A stretch of DNA of 64,000 nucleotides from Paractinoplanes polyasparticus (GTDB taxonomy: Bacteria; Actinomycetota; Actinomycetes; Mycobacteriales; Micromonosporaceae). How positions within the stretch are numbered: position 1 is the stretch's first letter; each line of letters begins with the position of its first letter. The stretch lies in contig NZ_JAHWFK010000001.1 of the NCBI RefSeq assembly GCF_019710575.1, positions 62,001 to 126,000 on the forward strand, written 5' to 3'. This document shows, piece by piece, positions 25,485 to 33,671 of the stretch. Under the pieces are notes generated by a model. The model was not told the DNA's origin, ran no database searches, and saw only the letters and a list, made by a program, of their open reading frames with translations. Position numbers and translations under genes: made by a program.

Positions 25485-25552
25485 GCGTGTCTCCACTTCG
25501 GACTGTTGAAAGTCCGACGATTATCACAGCGGTGCGGGCGAATTGGCTACGG

Positions 25553-26035
25553 TCAATGGGAGCTGAGTGTGGTCAGCCACCGGTCGATGGGCGCGGCCAC
25601 CTCGGCCGGGGCGCGGCGGGCCCACGAGAAGTGGTCCACAGGAGCGTTGCCGGCCACCCGCACCTGCAGACGGGCGGCGTTGGCGGCTCGTTTGGCCAGC
25701 AACGCGACCGCGCGCGGGTTGATCAGGTTGTCGCCGTCGATGCCGAGCATCAGACGCGGTGTCCTCAGCCGGGACAGGGCGGCCTCGTAGTCGAACGGGT
25801 CGCGGTGCAGCCGGAACCGGCCGTGGCTGGCCTCGTAGACCCAGTCCCGCATCACCGTGCTGGGCTGGCGGCCGGCGAAGCCGAAGATGTGGCCGGGCCA
25901 GTAGCCGAGCGTGCGGGTGACAGCCCGGACCGTCCGGGTGCCGATGTAACGCCGCACCCGCCGCCGGGCTCCGAATTCGGCGCTGCACCAGCTAGTGCCG
26001 GTGGCGATGGTGACGACGGCGTCCGGCCGTCCGTC
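25553..26035 (-). pseudogene. N-terminally truncated alpha/beta hydrolase remnant
   Basis: The frame begins after an in-frame stop at 26036-26038. It encodes PDAVVTIATGTSW..., then RRYIGTRTVRAVTRTLGYWPGH and a C-terminal ...DHFSWARRAPAEVAAPIDRW, the second half of a COG4757-like alpha/beta hydrolase. The His of DHFSW fits the catalytic His. The nucleophile elbow and everything before it are missing, because the IlvD/EDD gene ends only 39 bases beyond. A GTG at 25957 could allow translation of a fragment, but the protein would be inactive. I interpret it as a deletion remnant. Confidence 0.7.
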
Positions 26036-26076
26036 TCACGCCCGTCCCCTCGATCATGTGCGGGCAGCGTAGCCGG

Positions 26077-27795
26077 TCAGTGCGACTCGCGGGCCACCTT
26101 GTCGCCGCTGGAGCCGAGCAGGAAGTCCAGGTCGGCGCCGGTGTTGGCCTGTTTGACGGTGTCGACGTAGAGCTTCTCCCAGCCCCGCGACGGAGTGGCG
26201 TAGGCCTTCGCGGCCTCGGCTGACGGCTCCCGGGCGGCCCATTCGCCGGCCGGGACGTCCACGTCCAGGCGGCGGTTCTCGAGGTCGAGGACGATGGAGT
26301 CGCCGGTGCGGACCTTGGCCAGCGGTCCGCCGGCGGCCGCCTCGGGCGCCACGTGCAGCACCACGGTTCCGTACGCCGTGCCGCTCATCCGGCCGTCGCA
26401 GATGCGGACCATGTCGCGTACGCCCTCGGCCAGCAGCTTGGCCGGCAGGGGCATGTTGGAGACCTCGGGCATGCCGGGATAGCCCTTGGGGCCGCAACCG
26501 CGCAGGATCAGCACCGAGTCGGCGGTGACCTCCAGCGACGGGTCGTCCAGGCGGGCGTGCAGGTCCTCCACCGAGTCGAAGACGACCGCCGGGCCGCGGT
26601 GCTGCAGCAGGGCGGGCGTGGCCGCGGCCGGCTTGACCAGGGCGCCGTCGGGGGCCAGGTTGCCGTAGAGCACCGCGATCCCGGCCTCCATCTGCAGCGG
26701 GTCCTGCCGGGGGCGGATCACCTCCCGGTCGTACACCTGGGCTACACCCAGCGCCGACACCAGGGGCTCCCCGATGACCGTGATCGCCGAGGGGTCGAGC
26801 AGGTCCTGCACCTCGGCCAGCACCGCGTGCAGCCCACCGGCCCGATAGAGGTCGTCCATCAGGAAGCGGCCCGCCGGCTGCAGGTCGACCAGCAGCGGCA
26901 CGCCGGCCCCGATCCGGTCGAAGTCGTCCTGGGTCAGCTCGACGCCCAGGCGCCCGGCGATGGCCAGCAGGTGCACCACGGCGTTCGTCGAGCCGCCCAG
27001 CGCGGCCAGCGCCACGATCGCGTTGTGGAACGAGGCCCGGGTCATCACCGCGCTCGGCCGCCGCTCCTGGTCGACCAGGTCGACGGCCAGCACACCGGTG
27101 GCGTGGGCCGCCTCGAGCAGTCGGCTGTCCGCGGCCGGCGTCCCGGCGATGCCGGGCAGGGTCATGCCCAGCACCTCGGCCAGCAGGCCCATCGTCGACG
27201 CGGTGCCCATGGTGTTGCAGTGACCCCGGCTGCGGATCATCGAGGACTCCGAGCGCTGGAACTCGGCCGAGCTCAGCGTGCCCGCCCGGACCTCCTCCGA
27301 CAGCTTCCACACGTCGGTGCCGCAGCCCAGCGGCGTACCCCGGAAGGTGCCCGTCAGCATCGGACCGCCCGGTACCACGACGGCCGGCAGGTCGACCGAG
27401 GCCGCGGCCATGAGCAGGGCGGGGATCGTCTTGTCACAGCCGCCGAGCAGCACCACCCCGTCGATCGGGTTGGCCCGGAACATCTCCTCCATCGCCATCG
27501 CGGCCATGTTGCGCCACAGCATGGCCGTGGGCTTGACCTGTGTCTCGCCCAGGGAGACGACCGGCAGGTTGAGCGCGATGCCGCCGGCCCGGTGGATGCC
27601 GTCGGCGACGCTGCGGCCCACCTCGTTGAGGTGGGCGTTGCACGGGGTGAGATCCGAGGCGGTGTTGGCGATGGCGATGTGCGGGCGCTCGCCGTCGAAC
27701 GCGTCGGCCGGGAAACCGCGCCTCATCCAGGCTCGATGGATGTAGCTGTTCCGGTCGTCCCCGCCGTACCACTGTGCGCTCCGCCGGTCAGCCAT
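26077..27795 (-). CDS. IlvD/EDD-family sugar-acid dehydratase
   Basis: A 572-residue Fe-S dehydratase of the dihydroxy-acid/phosphogluconate family. Cluster cysteines appear in SDLTPCNAHL, GGCDKT and HCNTMGTAST; the metal and catalytic region in ICDGRMSGTAYG. Sequence style (WMRRGFPADAFDGERPHIAIANTASDLTPCN) is that of aldonate dehydratases (arabonate, xylonate or fuconate type) rather than biosynthetic IlvD. It would remove water from a sugar acid to give a 2-keto-3-deoxy acid. It is divergent from the lactonase of the same pathway across 77 bases. The exact sugar cannot be read from sequence. Confidence 0.9.
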   Translation of the reverse strand: MADRRSAQWYGGDDRNSYIHRAWMRRGFPADAFDGERPHIAIANTASDLTPCNAHLNEVGRSVADGIHRAGGIALNLPVVSLGETQVKPTAMLWRNMAAMAMEEMFRANPIDGVVLLGGCDKTIPALLMAAASVDLPAVVVPGGPMLTGTFRGTPLGCGTDVWKLSEEVRAGTLSSAEFQRSESSMIRSRGHCNTMGTASTMGLLAEVLGMTLPGIAGTPAADSRLLEAAHATGVLAVDLVDQERRPSAVMTRASFHNAIVALAALGGSTNAVVHLLAIAGRLGVELTQDDFDRIGAGVPLLVDLQPAGRFLMDDLYRAGGLHAVLAEVQDLLDPSAITVIGEPLVSALGVAQVYDREVIRPRQDPLQMEAGIAVLYGNLAPDGALVKPAAATPALLQHRGPAVVFDSVEDLHARLDDPSLEVTADSVLILRGCGPKGYPGMPEVSNMPLPAKLLAEGVRDMVRICDGRMSGTAYGTVVLHVAPEAAAGGPLAKVRTGDSIVLDLENRRLDVDVPAGEWAAREPSAEAAKAYATPSRGWEKLYVDTVKQANTGADLDFLLGSSGDKVARESH

Positions 27796-27835
27796 GATCT
27801 GACCGTAACGCCGCGCCGGTCCTCGCGGGAAGATC

Positions 27836-27852
27836 CTTCTTCTGAGCGGAAG
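27836..27852. promoter_or_regulatory. Possible IclR-type operator, sugar-acid cluster
   Basis: TTCTGAGCGGAA (27840-27851), an imperfect palindrome inside CTTC...GGAAG arms, lies between the divergent dehydratase and lactonase genes. It is reminiscent of TTCCG...CGGAA sites of IclR-family regulators, common controllers of sugar-acid pathways. No regulator gene is adjacent. Weak evidence. Confidence 0.3.
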
Positions 27853-27872
27853 TTTTGCATACGCTTCGGAAC

Positions 27873-28736
27873 ATGACTGCGCGCTTCGTCGCCCGGCCGG
27901 CCGGCGCGGAGGCTTACACCCTCGGCGAAGGCCCCGTCTGGGACCCCGACCGCAACCGCCTGCTGTGGGTCGACATCCAGGGCGGCACGGTGCACGCCGG
28001 CTCCGTCGCGCCGGGCCGGATCCACGTGACCGACACCTGGGAGTTCGACGATCTGGCCTGCGTGGTCGCCGTCTCGGCCGCGGGCGAGCTGCTGGTGGCT
28101 CAGCGCGGTGAGGTCGTCGAGATCGGCCTCGACGGCGCCCGTACGCCCCGGGCCGACCTCAGCCGGGCCGGGAGCCGCCTCAACGACGGCGGGGTCGACC
28201 CCCAGGGCCGGTTCCTGGTCGGCGGCATGGCCCTCGACGACTCGCGCGGCACCCAGACGCTCGTGCGGCTCGACGGCGACGCGGTGACCGTGCTCGACGA
28301 CGACCTGACGCTCTCGAACGGGCTCGCCTGGAGCCCCGACGGCGGCACGCTCTACAGCGTCGACTCGATCCCCGGAGTCATCTACGGGCGGGACTACCCG
28401 GACGGCGAGCGCCGGGAGCTGTTCCGGATCACCGACGGGCTGCCCGACGGCCTGTGCGTGGACGCCATCGGCAACCTGTGGATAGCCAACCACGGCCTCG
28501 GGCGGGTCGAGGGCCGCACCCCCTCCGGGCAGCTGCTGGCCGTGGTCGAGGTGGATGCGGCCCATCCGACCAGCTGCGCCTTCGCCGGGCCGGAGCTCGA
28601 CATCCTGGTCATCACGACCGCCACCGAGGGCATGACCCCGGCCGAGCTGACCCGCCAGCCCGCCTCAGGCCGCCTGTTCACGGCCGCCGTGGGCGCCACC
28701 GGACTCCGTACGCCGTACTGGAACCGTTACCGTTGA
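27873..28736 (+). CDS. SMP-30/gluconolactonase family lactonase
   Basis: A 287-residue six-bladed beta-propeller lactonase. Family landmarks are LGEGPVWDP (first metal Glu), SRLNDGGVDPQGRFLVGGMA, SNGLAWSPDGGTLYSVDS and DGLCVDAIGNLWIANHG. It would hydrolyse a sugar lactone (for example fuconolactone or arabinonolactone) to the acid used by the divergent dehydratase. The start is the ATG at 27873; an in-frame ATG six codons upstream is less likely. The FAH and SDR genes of the same pathway lie 1.1 kb downstream, separated by a decayed TnpB element. Confidence 0.9.
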   Translation: MTARFVARPAGAEAYTLGEGPVWDPDRNRLLWVDIQGGTVHAGSVAPGRIHVTDTWEFDDLACVVAVSAAGELLVAQRGEVVEIGLDGARTPRADLSRAGSRLNDGGVDPQGRFLVGGMALDDSRGTQTLVRLDGDAVTVLDDDLTLSNGLAWSPDGGTLYSVDSIPGVIYGRDYPDGERRELFRITDGLPDGLCVDAIGNLWIANHGLGRVEGRTPSGQLLAVVEVDAAHPTSCAFAGPELDILVITTATEGMTPAELTRQPASGRLFTAAVGATGLRTPYWNRYR

Positions 28737-28750
28737 GTGCTGTCGAGCCC

Positions 28751-29825
28751 TCATGCGGCAGTCGCTCCTTGCGAAGCAACGGTCCCGGTCTGACCCACGA
28801 CGTTCATCGTGGTGCCGGGTTGACGTTTCCCAGCCTCCTGCCCGCCGGAGCGGGTCTTACGGATGGCTCCACATCCTGCCACCGGGCCACTCCCGGCGGA
28901 AATCGTCCCTGCCGCGAGGGCGGCGAGGTTGCGAGCGGCGTTCAGATCCCGATCCAGGATCAACCCACAAGCAGTGCATTCATAGGTACGTTCGGCGAGG
29001 GACAGTTTGGTTTTCACCGCCCCGCAGGCCGAACAGGTTTTCGAGGAGGGATACCAGCGGTCGGCCACCACCGAGCGGCCACCGTTCCAGGTGGTTTTAT
29101 AGGTGAGTTGCCAGCGGATCTCGCCGAACCCGGCATCCGCGATATGGCGGGCCAGCCGCCGGTTAGCCGGCATCCCAGCTACGTTGAGGTGTCCCAAGAC
29201 CAATGTGCCATGCTCACGGGCCAGGTAGGTGGTGAGCTGGTGCAGACCATCACGGCGCAAGTTGGCCACCCGGGCATGAGCTCGGCCCGGTCGAGCACGG
29301 GCGCACAGCCGGCGTTTCGATGCCCTCCGCCCGGTCCGACGATCGGGTCCTTGCTTGCGAGCCATCGGCCGGCCAAGGGCACGCAGCCGGGCCAGCGCCG
29401 TCTGCAGATGCTCGGGATCGGGATCACTTCACCGGTGGACAACACAGCAACGTGTTTGATCCCGACATCCACGCCGACCACAGACCGCGGCCGGGCCGGT
29501 GTCCGTTCGGTGCGGTCGATCTCGACGGTGAACGACACGTGCCACCGGCCACCGTCACGACGAATCGTCGCCGGCATGATCCCGGGCCGTGCCCGCCTCG
29601 ATCCGACGAGCCGGCCCGCTCACCGGCTCGAGAGCCTGTCCAGTTCTTCAACCCGCGGGCCAAAGCGTCCAGGCCAGTGTCGAACGCCTCTTTCGACACC
29701 TCACCCCACCACGGCGCCACCGCACTCCGCAACCGTAGGCCGACCTCACGATCAAGGCACGCCGGTCGATCGCCCCAGAGCATTCGAATGGCTGCAGTTG
29801 GCAACCCCTGAGAACGGAGCAACAC
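28751..29825 (-). pseudogene. Decayed IS200/IS605-family TnpB
   Basis: Fragments of one TnpB lie in different frames. The N-terminal part (29825 to about 29610) contains SKEAFDTGLDALARGLKNW. An internal deletion and frameshift follow. A second part (about 29577-29430) has the RuvC-I motif VVGVDVGIKHVAVL. A second shift near 29425 leads into the third part (to 28751) with the RuvC-II region, zinc finger CSACG...CTACG and RuvC-III DRDLNAARNL. The RuvC-II Glu (usually VVEDLNV) reads LGHLNV, so the nuclease centre is also lost. The 5' end is cut off by the FAH gene. A hairpin-like stretch at about 28755-28790 may be a remnant of the right end/omega-RNA. Confidence 0.85.
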
Positions 29826-29827
29826 CC

Positions 29828-30688
29828 TTGCAACTCCTGCGAATTGGCGCCGCCGGCGCCGAAAAGCCCGCCGTCCGCGCCGGCGAGAACGCCTACGTCG
29901 ACGTCTCCGACCTGGTGACGGACTTCGATGAGGAGTTCTTCGGCTCGGGCGGTCTCGACCGGCTCGCCGGGCCGGTCGCCGAGCGGATCGCCGCCGGGCG
30001 GACGCAAACCCTGGGCGACCAGCGGATCGGCGCCCCGATCGCGCGACCCCACCAGATCCTGTGCATCGGCCTCAACTACAGCGACCACGCCGCCGAGACC
30101 GGGCAGGCCCCGCCGGCCGAGCCGATCCTGTTCACGAAGTCGCCCAACACGCTGGTCGGCCCGAACGACGATGTGCGGATACCGCGCGGCTCGACCAAGA
30201 CCGACTGGGAGGTCGAGCTCGGCATCGTCATCGGCCGCCGCACGTCCTACCTGGACTCCGTCGACCAGGCGCGGGACGCCATCGCCGGCTACGTGCTGGT
30301 CAACGACGTGAGCGAACGTGCATTCCAGACTGAGCGCGGCGGACAGTGGACCAAGGGCAAGTCGGCCGAGACGTTCAACCCGGCCGGTCCGTGGCTGGTC
30401 ACGCCGGACGAGATCCCGGACGTCAACGACCTCGGCATGTGGCTCGACGTCAACGGCGAGCGCCGGCAGACCGGCAACACCCGGACAATGATCTTCGACC
30501 CGTACGTCATCGTGCACTACCTCAGCCAGTTCCTGGTGCTCGAGCCGGGCGATCTCATCAACACCGGCACCCCGCCGGGCGTCGGGCTGGGCATGAAACC
30601 GCCGGTCTACCTGAAGGCCGGGGATGTCATGACGCTGGGCATCGAGCACCTCGGTGACGCCCGCCAGCAGGTGGTGGGACCGCGATGA
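29828..30688 (+). CDS. Fumarylacetoacetate-hydrolase family protein (diketo-sugar-acid hydrolase type)
   Basis: A 286-residue FAH-family enzyme. Core motifs are ILCIGLNYSDHAAETG, EPILFTKSPNTLVGPND, DWEVELGIVIGR (metal Glu), GYVLVNDVSERAFQ, KSAETFNPAGPWLVTPDE and LINTGTPPGVGLG. Close relatives act on 2,4-diketo-3-deoxy-L-fuconate, releasing pyruvate and lactate, which fits the adjacent SDR and upstream lactonase/dehydratase. The TTG start has GGAG about 9 bases upstream, inside the old TnpB sequence. The stop overlaps the SDR ATG (ATGA). An ureidoglycolate lyase label would be less consistent with context. Confidence 0.88.
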   Translation: MQLLRIGAAGAEKPAVRAGENAYVDVSDLVTDFDEEFFGSGGLDRLAGPVAERIAAGRTQTLGDQRIGAPIARPHQILCIGLNYSDHAAETGQAPPAEPILFTKSPNTLVGPNDDVRIPRGSTKTDWEVELGIVIGRRTSYLDSVDQARDAIAGYVLVNDVSERAFQTERGGQWTKGKSAETFNPAGPWLVTPDEIPDVNDLGMWLDVNGERRQTGNTRTMIFDPYVIVHYLSQFLVLEPGDLINTGTPPGVGLGMKPPVYLKAGDVMTLGIEHLGDARQQVVGPR

Positions 30689-31419
30689 CCGGCCTGCGGG
30701 CCGTCGTCACCGGCGGCGCCTCGGGCATCGGCCTGGCCACCGCCACGCTGCTGGCCCGGCGCGGCTACCGCGTCGCGGCGCTCGACCTCAACCCCAAGGT
30801 GCCCGAGCCGCTGCTGGGCATCCGGTGCGACGTCACCGACGACGCCTCCGTGCGGGCCGCGGTCGCCGAGGCCGCGGCCGAGTTCGGCGGCCTCGACGTG
30901 GTGGTCAACAACGCCGGGATCGGCGCCCAGGGCACGATCGAGGACAACGACGACGCCGAGTGGGCCCGGGTGTTCGACGTCAACGTGCAGGGCATGGTGC
31001 GGGTGAGCCGGGCCGCGCTCCCCTACCTGCGCGAGTCGCCGCACGCGGCGATCGTCAACACGTGCTCGGTCGCGGCCACCGCGGGCCTGCCGAGCCGGGC
31101 CCTCTACAGCGCGACCAAGGGTGCGGTGCAGTCGCTGACCCTGGCCATGGCGGCCGACCATCTGGGCGAGGGCATCCGCGTCAACTGCGTGAACCCGGGC
31201 ACCGCGGACACCCCGTGGGTGCGCCGGCTGCTCGACCAGGCCGACAACCCGGACGCCGAGCGGGCCGCCCTCGCGGCCCGGCAACCCTCGGGCCGGCTGG
31301 TGACGGCGGACGAGGTCGCGGAAGCGATCGCCTACCTGGCCGGGCCGGGCGCCTCGGCCACCACGGGCGTAGCGCTGGCCGTGGACGGCGGCATGCAGGG
31401 GCTCCGCCTGCGCAAGTAA
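30685..31419 (+). CDS. Short-chain dehydrogenase (2-keto-3-deoxy-fuconate dehydrogenase type)
   Basis: A 244-residue classical SDR with TGGASGIG (NAD binding), NNAG, catalytic Ser in NTCSVAAT, and YSATK. It would oxidise 2-keto-3-deoxy-L-fuconate (or similar) to the 2,4-diketo acid cleaved by the FAH-type enzyme; it could instead be the sugar dehydrogenase that starts the pathway. It is translationally coupled to the FAH gene. Its last 11 codons and stop are the first unit of a four-copy tandem repeat that continues downstream. Confidence 0.9.
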   Translation: MTGLRAVVTGGASGIGLATATLLARRGYRVAALDLNPKVPEPLLGIRCDVTDDASVRAAVAEAAAEFGGLDVVVNNAGIGAQGTIEDNDDAEWARVFDVNVQGMVRVSRAALPYLRESPHAAIVNTCSVAATAGLPSRALYSATKGAVQSLTLAMAADHLGEGIRVNCVNPGTADTPWVRRLLDQADNPDAERAALAARQPSGRLVTADEVAEAIAYLAGPGASATTGVALAVDGGMQGLRLRK

Positions 31420-31520
31420 CGGCGGCGTGCAGGGGGCTCCGCCCGCGCAAGTAACGGCGGCGTGCAGAGCTGCGCCTGCGCAAGTGACGGCGGCGTGCAG
31501 AGCTGCGCCTGCGCAAGTGA
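31386..31520. repeat. Four-copy 33-35-bp tandem repeat carrying stop codons
   Basis: Units 31386-31419, 31420-31454, 31455-31487 and 31488-31520 begin CGGCGGCGTGCAG (CATGCAG in unit 1) and end GCGCAAGTAA or GCGCAAGTGA. Unit 1 is the coding end of the SDR. Every unit keeps a stop codon (TAA, TAA, TGA, TGA). Units 3 and 4 are identical. The lengths are not all multiples of three, so the copies rotate frame. Confidence 0.95.
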
Positions 31521-31551
31521 CGGTTTCCTGCACGGAGCGGACATGGCACGA

Positions 31552-31563
31552 TACTCGCGAGTA
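31552..31563. promoter_or_regulatory. Palindromic operator TACTCGCGAGTA
   Basis: A perfect 12-bp palindrome lies 25 bases before the GTG of the molybdopterin oxidoreductase gene, just upstream of its GGAGAGGG ribosome binding site. Its form (ACTCGCGAGT) resembles operators of TetR-type regulators of acyl-CoA or aromatic metabolism, but no such regulator gene is in the window. Confidence 0.6.
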
Positions 31564-31588
31564 ACCAGCCGGAGAGGGTGGTGGCACC

Positions 31589-33667
31589 GTGGCCGACTCG
31601 CGTACCGCGTATCGGACGTGTCCGTTCTGTGAGGCCGCCTGCGGCCTCGAGCTGACGATCGCCGACGAACGGGTGGTGACGGCCCGCGGCGACCGGGACC
31701 ACGTGTTCAGCCACGGGTTCGTCTGCCCCAAGGGCGCCACGTTCGGGCAGGTCACCGACGACCCGGACCGGCTGCGACGCCCGCTCGTGCGGCGCGGTGG
31801 CACGCACGTCGAGGTGGACTGGGACGAGGCTTTCGACGTGGTCGCGGCCGGTCTGCGACCGGTTCTGGAGACGTACGGTCCGCATGCCGTCGCGATCTAC
31901 CTCGGCAACCCGAACGTGCACACGATGGCCGGTGGGCTGTATCTGAGCCCGCTGGTCAAGGCGCTGGGCACGCGGAACGTGTTCTCGGCGAGCACGGTCG
32001 ACCAGATGCCGAAGCACGTCTCCTGCGGCTACCTGTTCGGCAGTCCGCTCACCATCCCGGTGCCGGATCTCGACCGCACCGACCTGCTGCTGATGCTCGG
32101 GGCCAACCCGTGGGAGTCCAACGGCAGCCTCGCCACGGCGGCCGACTTCCCGGGACGGTTGAAGGCGATCCAGGAACGGGGCGGCCGGTTCATCGTCGTC
32201 GATCCGCGCAGAACGCGCACGGCCGCGCACGCGAACGAGCATCTTTTCATTCGGCCCGGCACGGACGCCTTCCTGCTGTTCGGCATCGTCCACACGCTGT
32301 TCGCCGACGACCTTCTCGATCCTTCCCCATACGTCGACGGGGTGTCCGCCGTGGGCCGGCTGGCCGAGGACTTCGCCCCGTCCGTGGTCGCCCCGGTCTG
32401 CGGAGTTCCGGCTGATCGGATCCGGTCGCTCGCGCACGAACTGGCCGCCTCGCCGCGGGCCGCGGTCTACGGCCGGATCGGAACCTGCACGGTCGAGTTC
32501 GGAACGCTCACCAGCTGGCTCGTCGACGTCGTCAACGCGCTCACCGGCAACCTCGACCGGCCCGGCGGCGTCATGTTCCCCCTGGCGCCGCACGTACGGA
32601 GGGGAACCGGCACCGGCAAGGGTTTCCGGGTCGGGCGCTGGCACAGCCGGGTCCGCGGACTGCCCGAGGTCAAGGGCGAGCTGCCGGTCGCCACCTTGGC
32701 CGACGAGATCGAAACGGCCGGAGACGAGCAGGTTCGAGCGCTCGTTACCGTCGCCGGGAACCCGGCGCTCTCCACGCCCAACAGCGGGCGGCTCGACCGG
32801 GCCCTGTCCGGTCTGTCGTTCATGGTCAGCGTCGACCCCTATCTGAACGAGACGACGCGGCACGCCGACGTGGTGCTCCCGCCGCCCGACGCCGTCCGCA
32901 AGGGGCACTACGACTTCTCGTTCCTCGCTCTCGCCGTACGCAACTTCGCCGCGTACAACCCACCGGTGCTGCCGCCGCTGCCGGGCTCGATGGACGAGTG
33001 CGACATCCTGGCCCGGCTCACCGCGATCGTCTCGGGTGAGCCGTCCTCCCCCGCCGAGCCGGAACGCCTGCTCGACGCCGCGCTGCGCGCCGGGCCGTAC
33101 GGGCTGACGCTCGAGCAGTTGGTGGCCAGCCCGCACGGCATCGACCTCGGACCGCTGGAGCCGCGCCTGCCCGAGGTGCTGCGCACGCCCAGCGGTCGGG
33201 TCGAGCTGTGCCCCGAGCCGCTGGCGGCCGACGTCGAACGGCTGCGCGGGGCGCTCGACCGGGAACCCGACGGCCTGGTGCTGATCGGCCGCCGCCACCT
33301 GCGCTCCAACAACAGCTGGATGCACAACGTGCCGGCCCTGGTCAAGGGCCGCGACCGCTGCACGCTGCAGCTCCACCCGGCCGACGCCGCCCGGCTCGAC
33401 CTCACCGACGGCGACGACGCGCAGGTGACCTCGCGGGTCGGCACGCTCACGGCCCGCGTCGAGGTCACCGACACCGTGATGCCCGGCGTGGTGAGCCTGC
33501 CGCACGGCTGGGGCCACGACGTGCCGGGCACCCGCCAGACGGTCGCCGCGGCCCACCCCGGCGTCAACTCGAACGTGCTCACCGACGAGTCGGTCATCGA
33601 CCCGCTCTCGGGCAACAGCGTGCTCAACGGCATCCCGGTGGAGATCAAACCGCTCGTGCGATCATGA
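31589..33667 (+). CDS. Molybdopterin-dependent oxidoreductase (formate dehydrogenase/nitrate reductase superfamily)
   Basis: A 692-residue protein. The N-terminus holds a [4Fe-4S] site, CPFCEAAC...GFVCPKG (C-x2-C-x3-C-x27-C), followed by the Mo-bisMGD domains: LLMLGANPWESN, VVDPRRTRTA, and the C-terminal MopB domain with RRHLRSNNSWMHN, VSLPHGWGHD and ANSN-like VNSNVLTD. No Tat signal, so it is cytoplasmic. Substrate unknown. GTG start preceded by GGAGAGGG. It heads an apparent operon with the HTH_42 and ATP-grasp genes, with a 4-base gap to the next start. Confidence 0.92.
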   Translation: MADSRTAYRTCPFCEAACGLELTIADERVVTARGDRDHVFSHGFVCPKGATFGQVTDDPDRLRRPLVRRGGTHVEVDWDEAFDVVAAGLRPVLETYGPHAVAIYLGNPNVHTMAGGLYLSPLVKALGTRNVFSASTVDQMPKHVSCGYLFGSPLTIPVPDLDRTDLLLMLGANPWESNGSLATAADFPGRLKAIQERGGRFIVVDPRRTRTAAHANEHLFIRPGTDAFLLFGIVHTLFADDLLDPSPYVDGVSAVGRLAEDFAPSVVAPVCGVPADRIRSLAHELAASPRAAVYGRIGTCTVEFGTLTSWLVDVVNALTGNLDRPGGVMFPLAPHVRRGTGTGKGFRVGRWHSRVRGLPEVKGELPVATLADEIETAGDEQVRALVTVAGNPALSTPNSGRLDRALSGLSFMVSVDPYLNETTRHADVVLPPPDAVRKGHYDFSFLALAVRNFAAYNPPVLPPLPGSMDECDILARLTAIVSGEPSSPAEPERLLDAALRAGPYGLTLEQLVASPHGIDLGPLEPRLPEVLRTPSGRVELCPEPLAADVERLRGALDREPDGLVLIGRRHLRSNNSWMHNVPALVKGRDRCTLQLHPADAARLDLTDGDDAQVTSRVGTLTARVEVTDTVMPGVVSLPHGWGHDVPGTRQTVAAAHPGVNSNVLTDESVIDPLSGNSVLNGIPVEIKPLVRS

Positions 33668-33671
33668 CCCG

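Noticed and set aside
28751..29365. The TnpB fragment with an altered RuvC-II Glu as a possible nuclease-dead TnpB-like repressor.
   Set aside because: The same gene is frameshifted twice and truncated at its N-terminus, so decay explains the lost residue better than repurposing.
28454..29827. In-frame upstream extension of the FAH gene.
   Set aside because: The extension crosses the TnpB remnant and the lactonase end with no conserved sequence. TTG at 29828 has a ribosome binding site and begins the family-like N-terminus.
31181..33556. A long minus-strand frame opposite the molybdoenzyme gene.
   Set aside because: It has no recognisable domain and is a compositional shadow. The plus frame has cluster cysteines and molybdopterin motifs.
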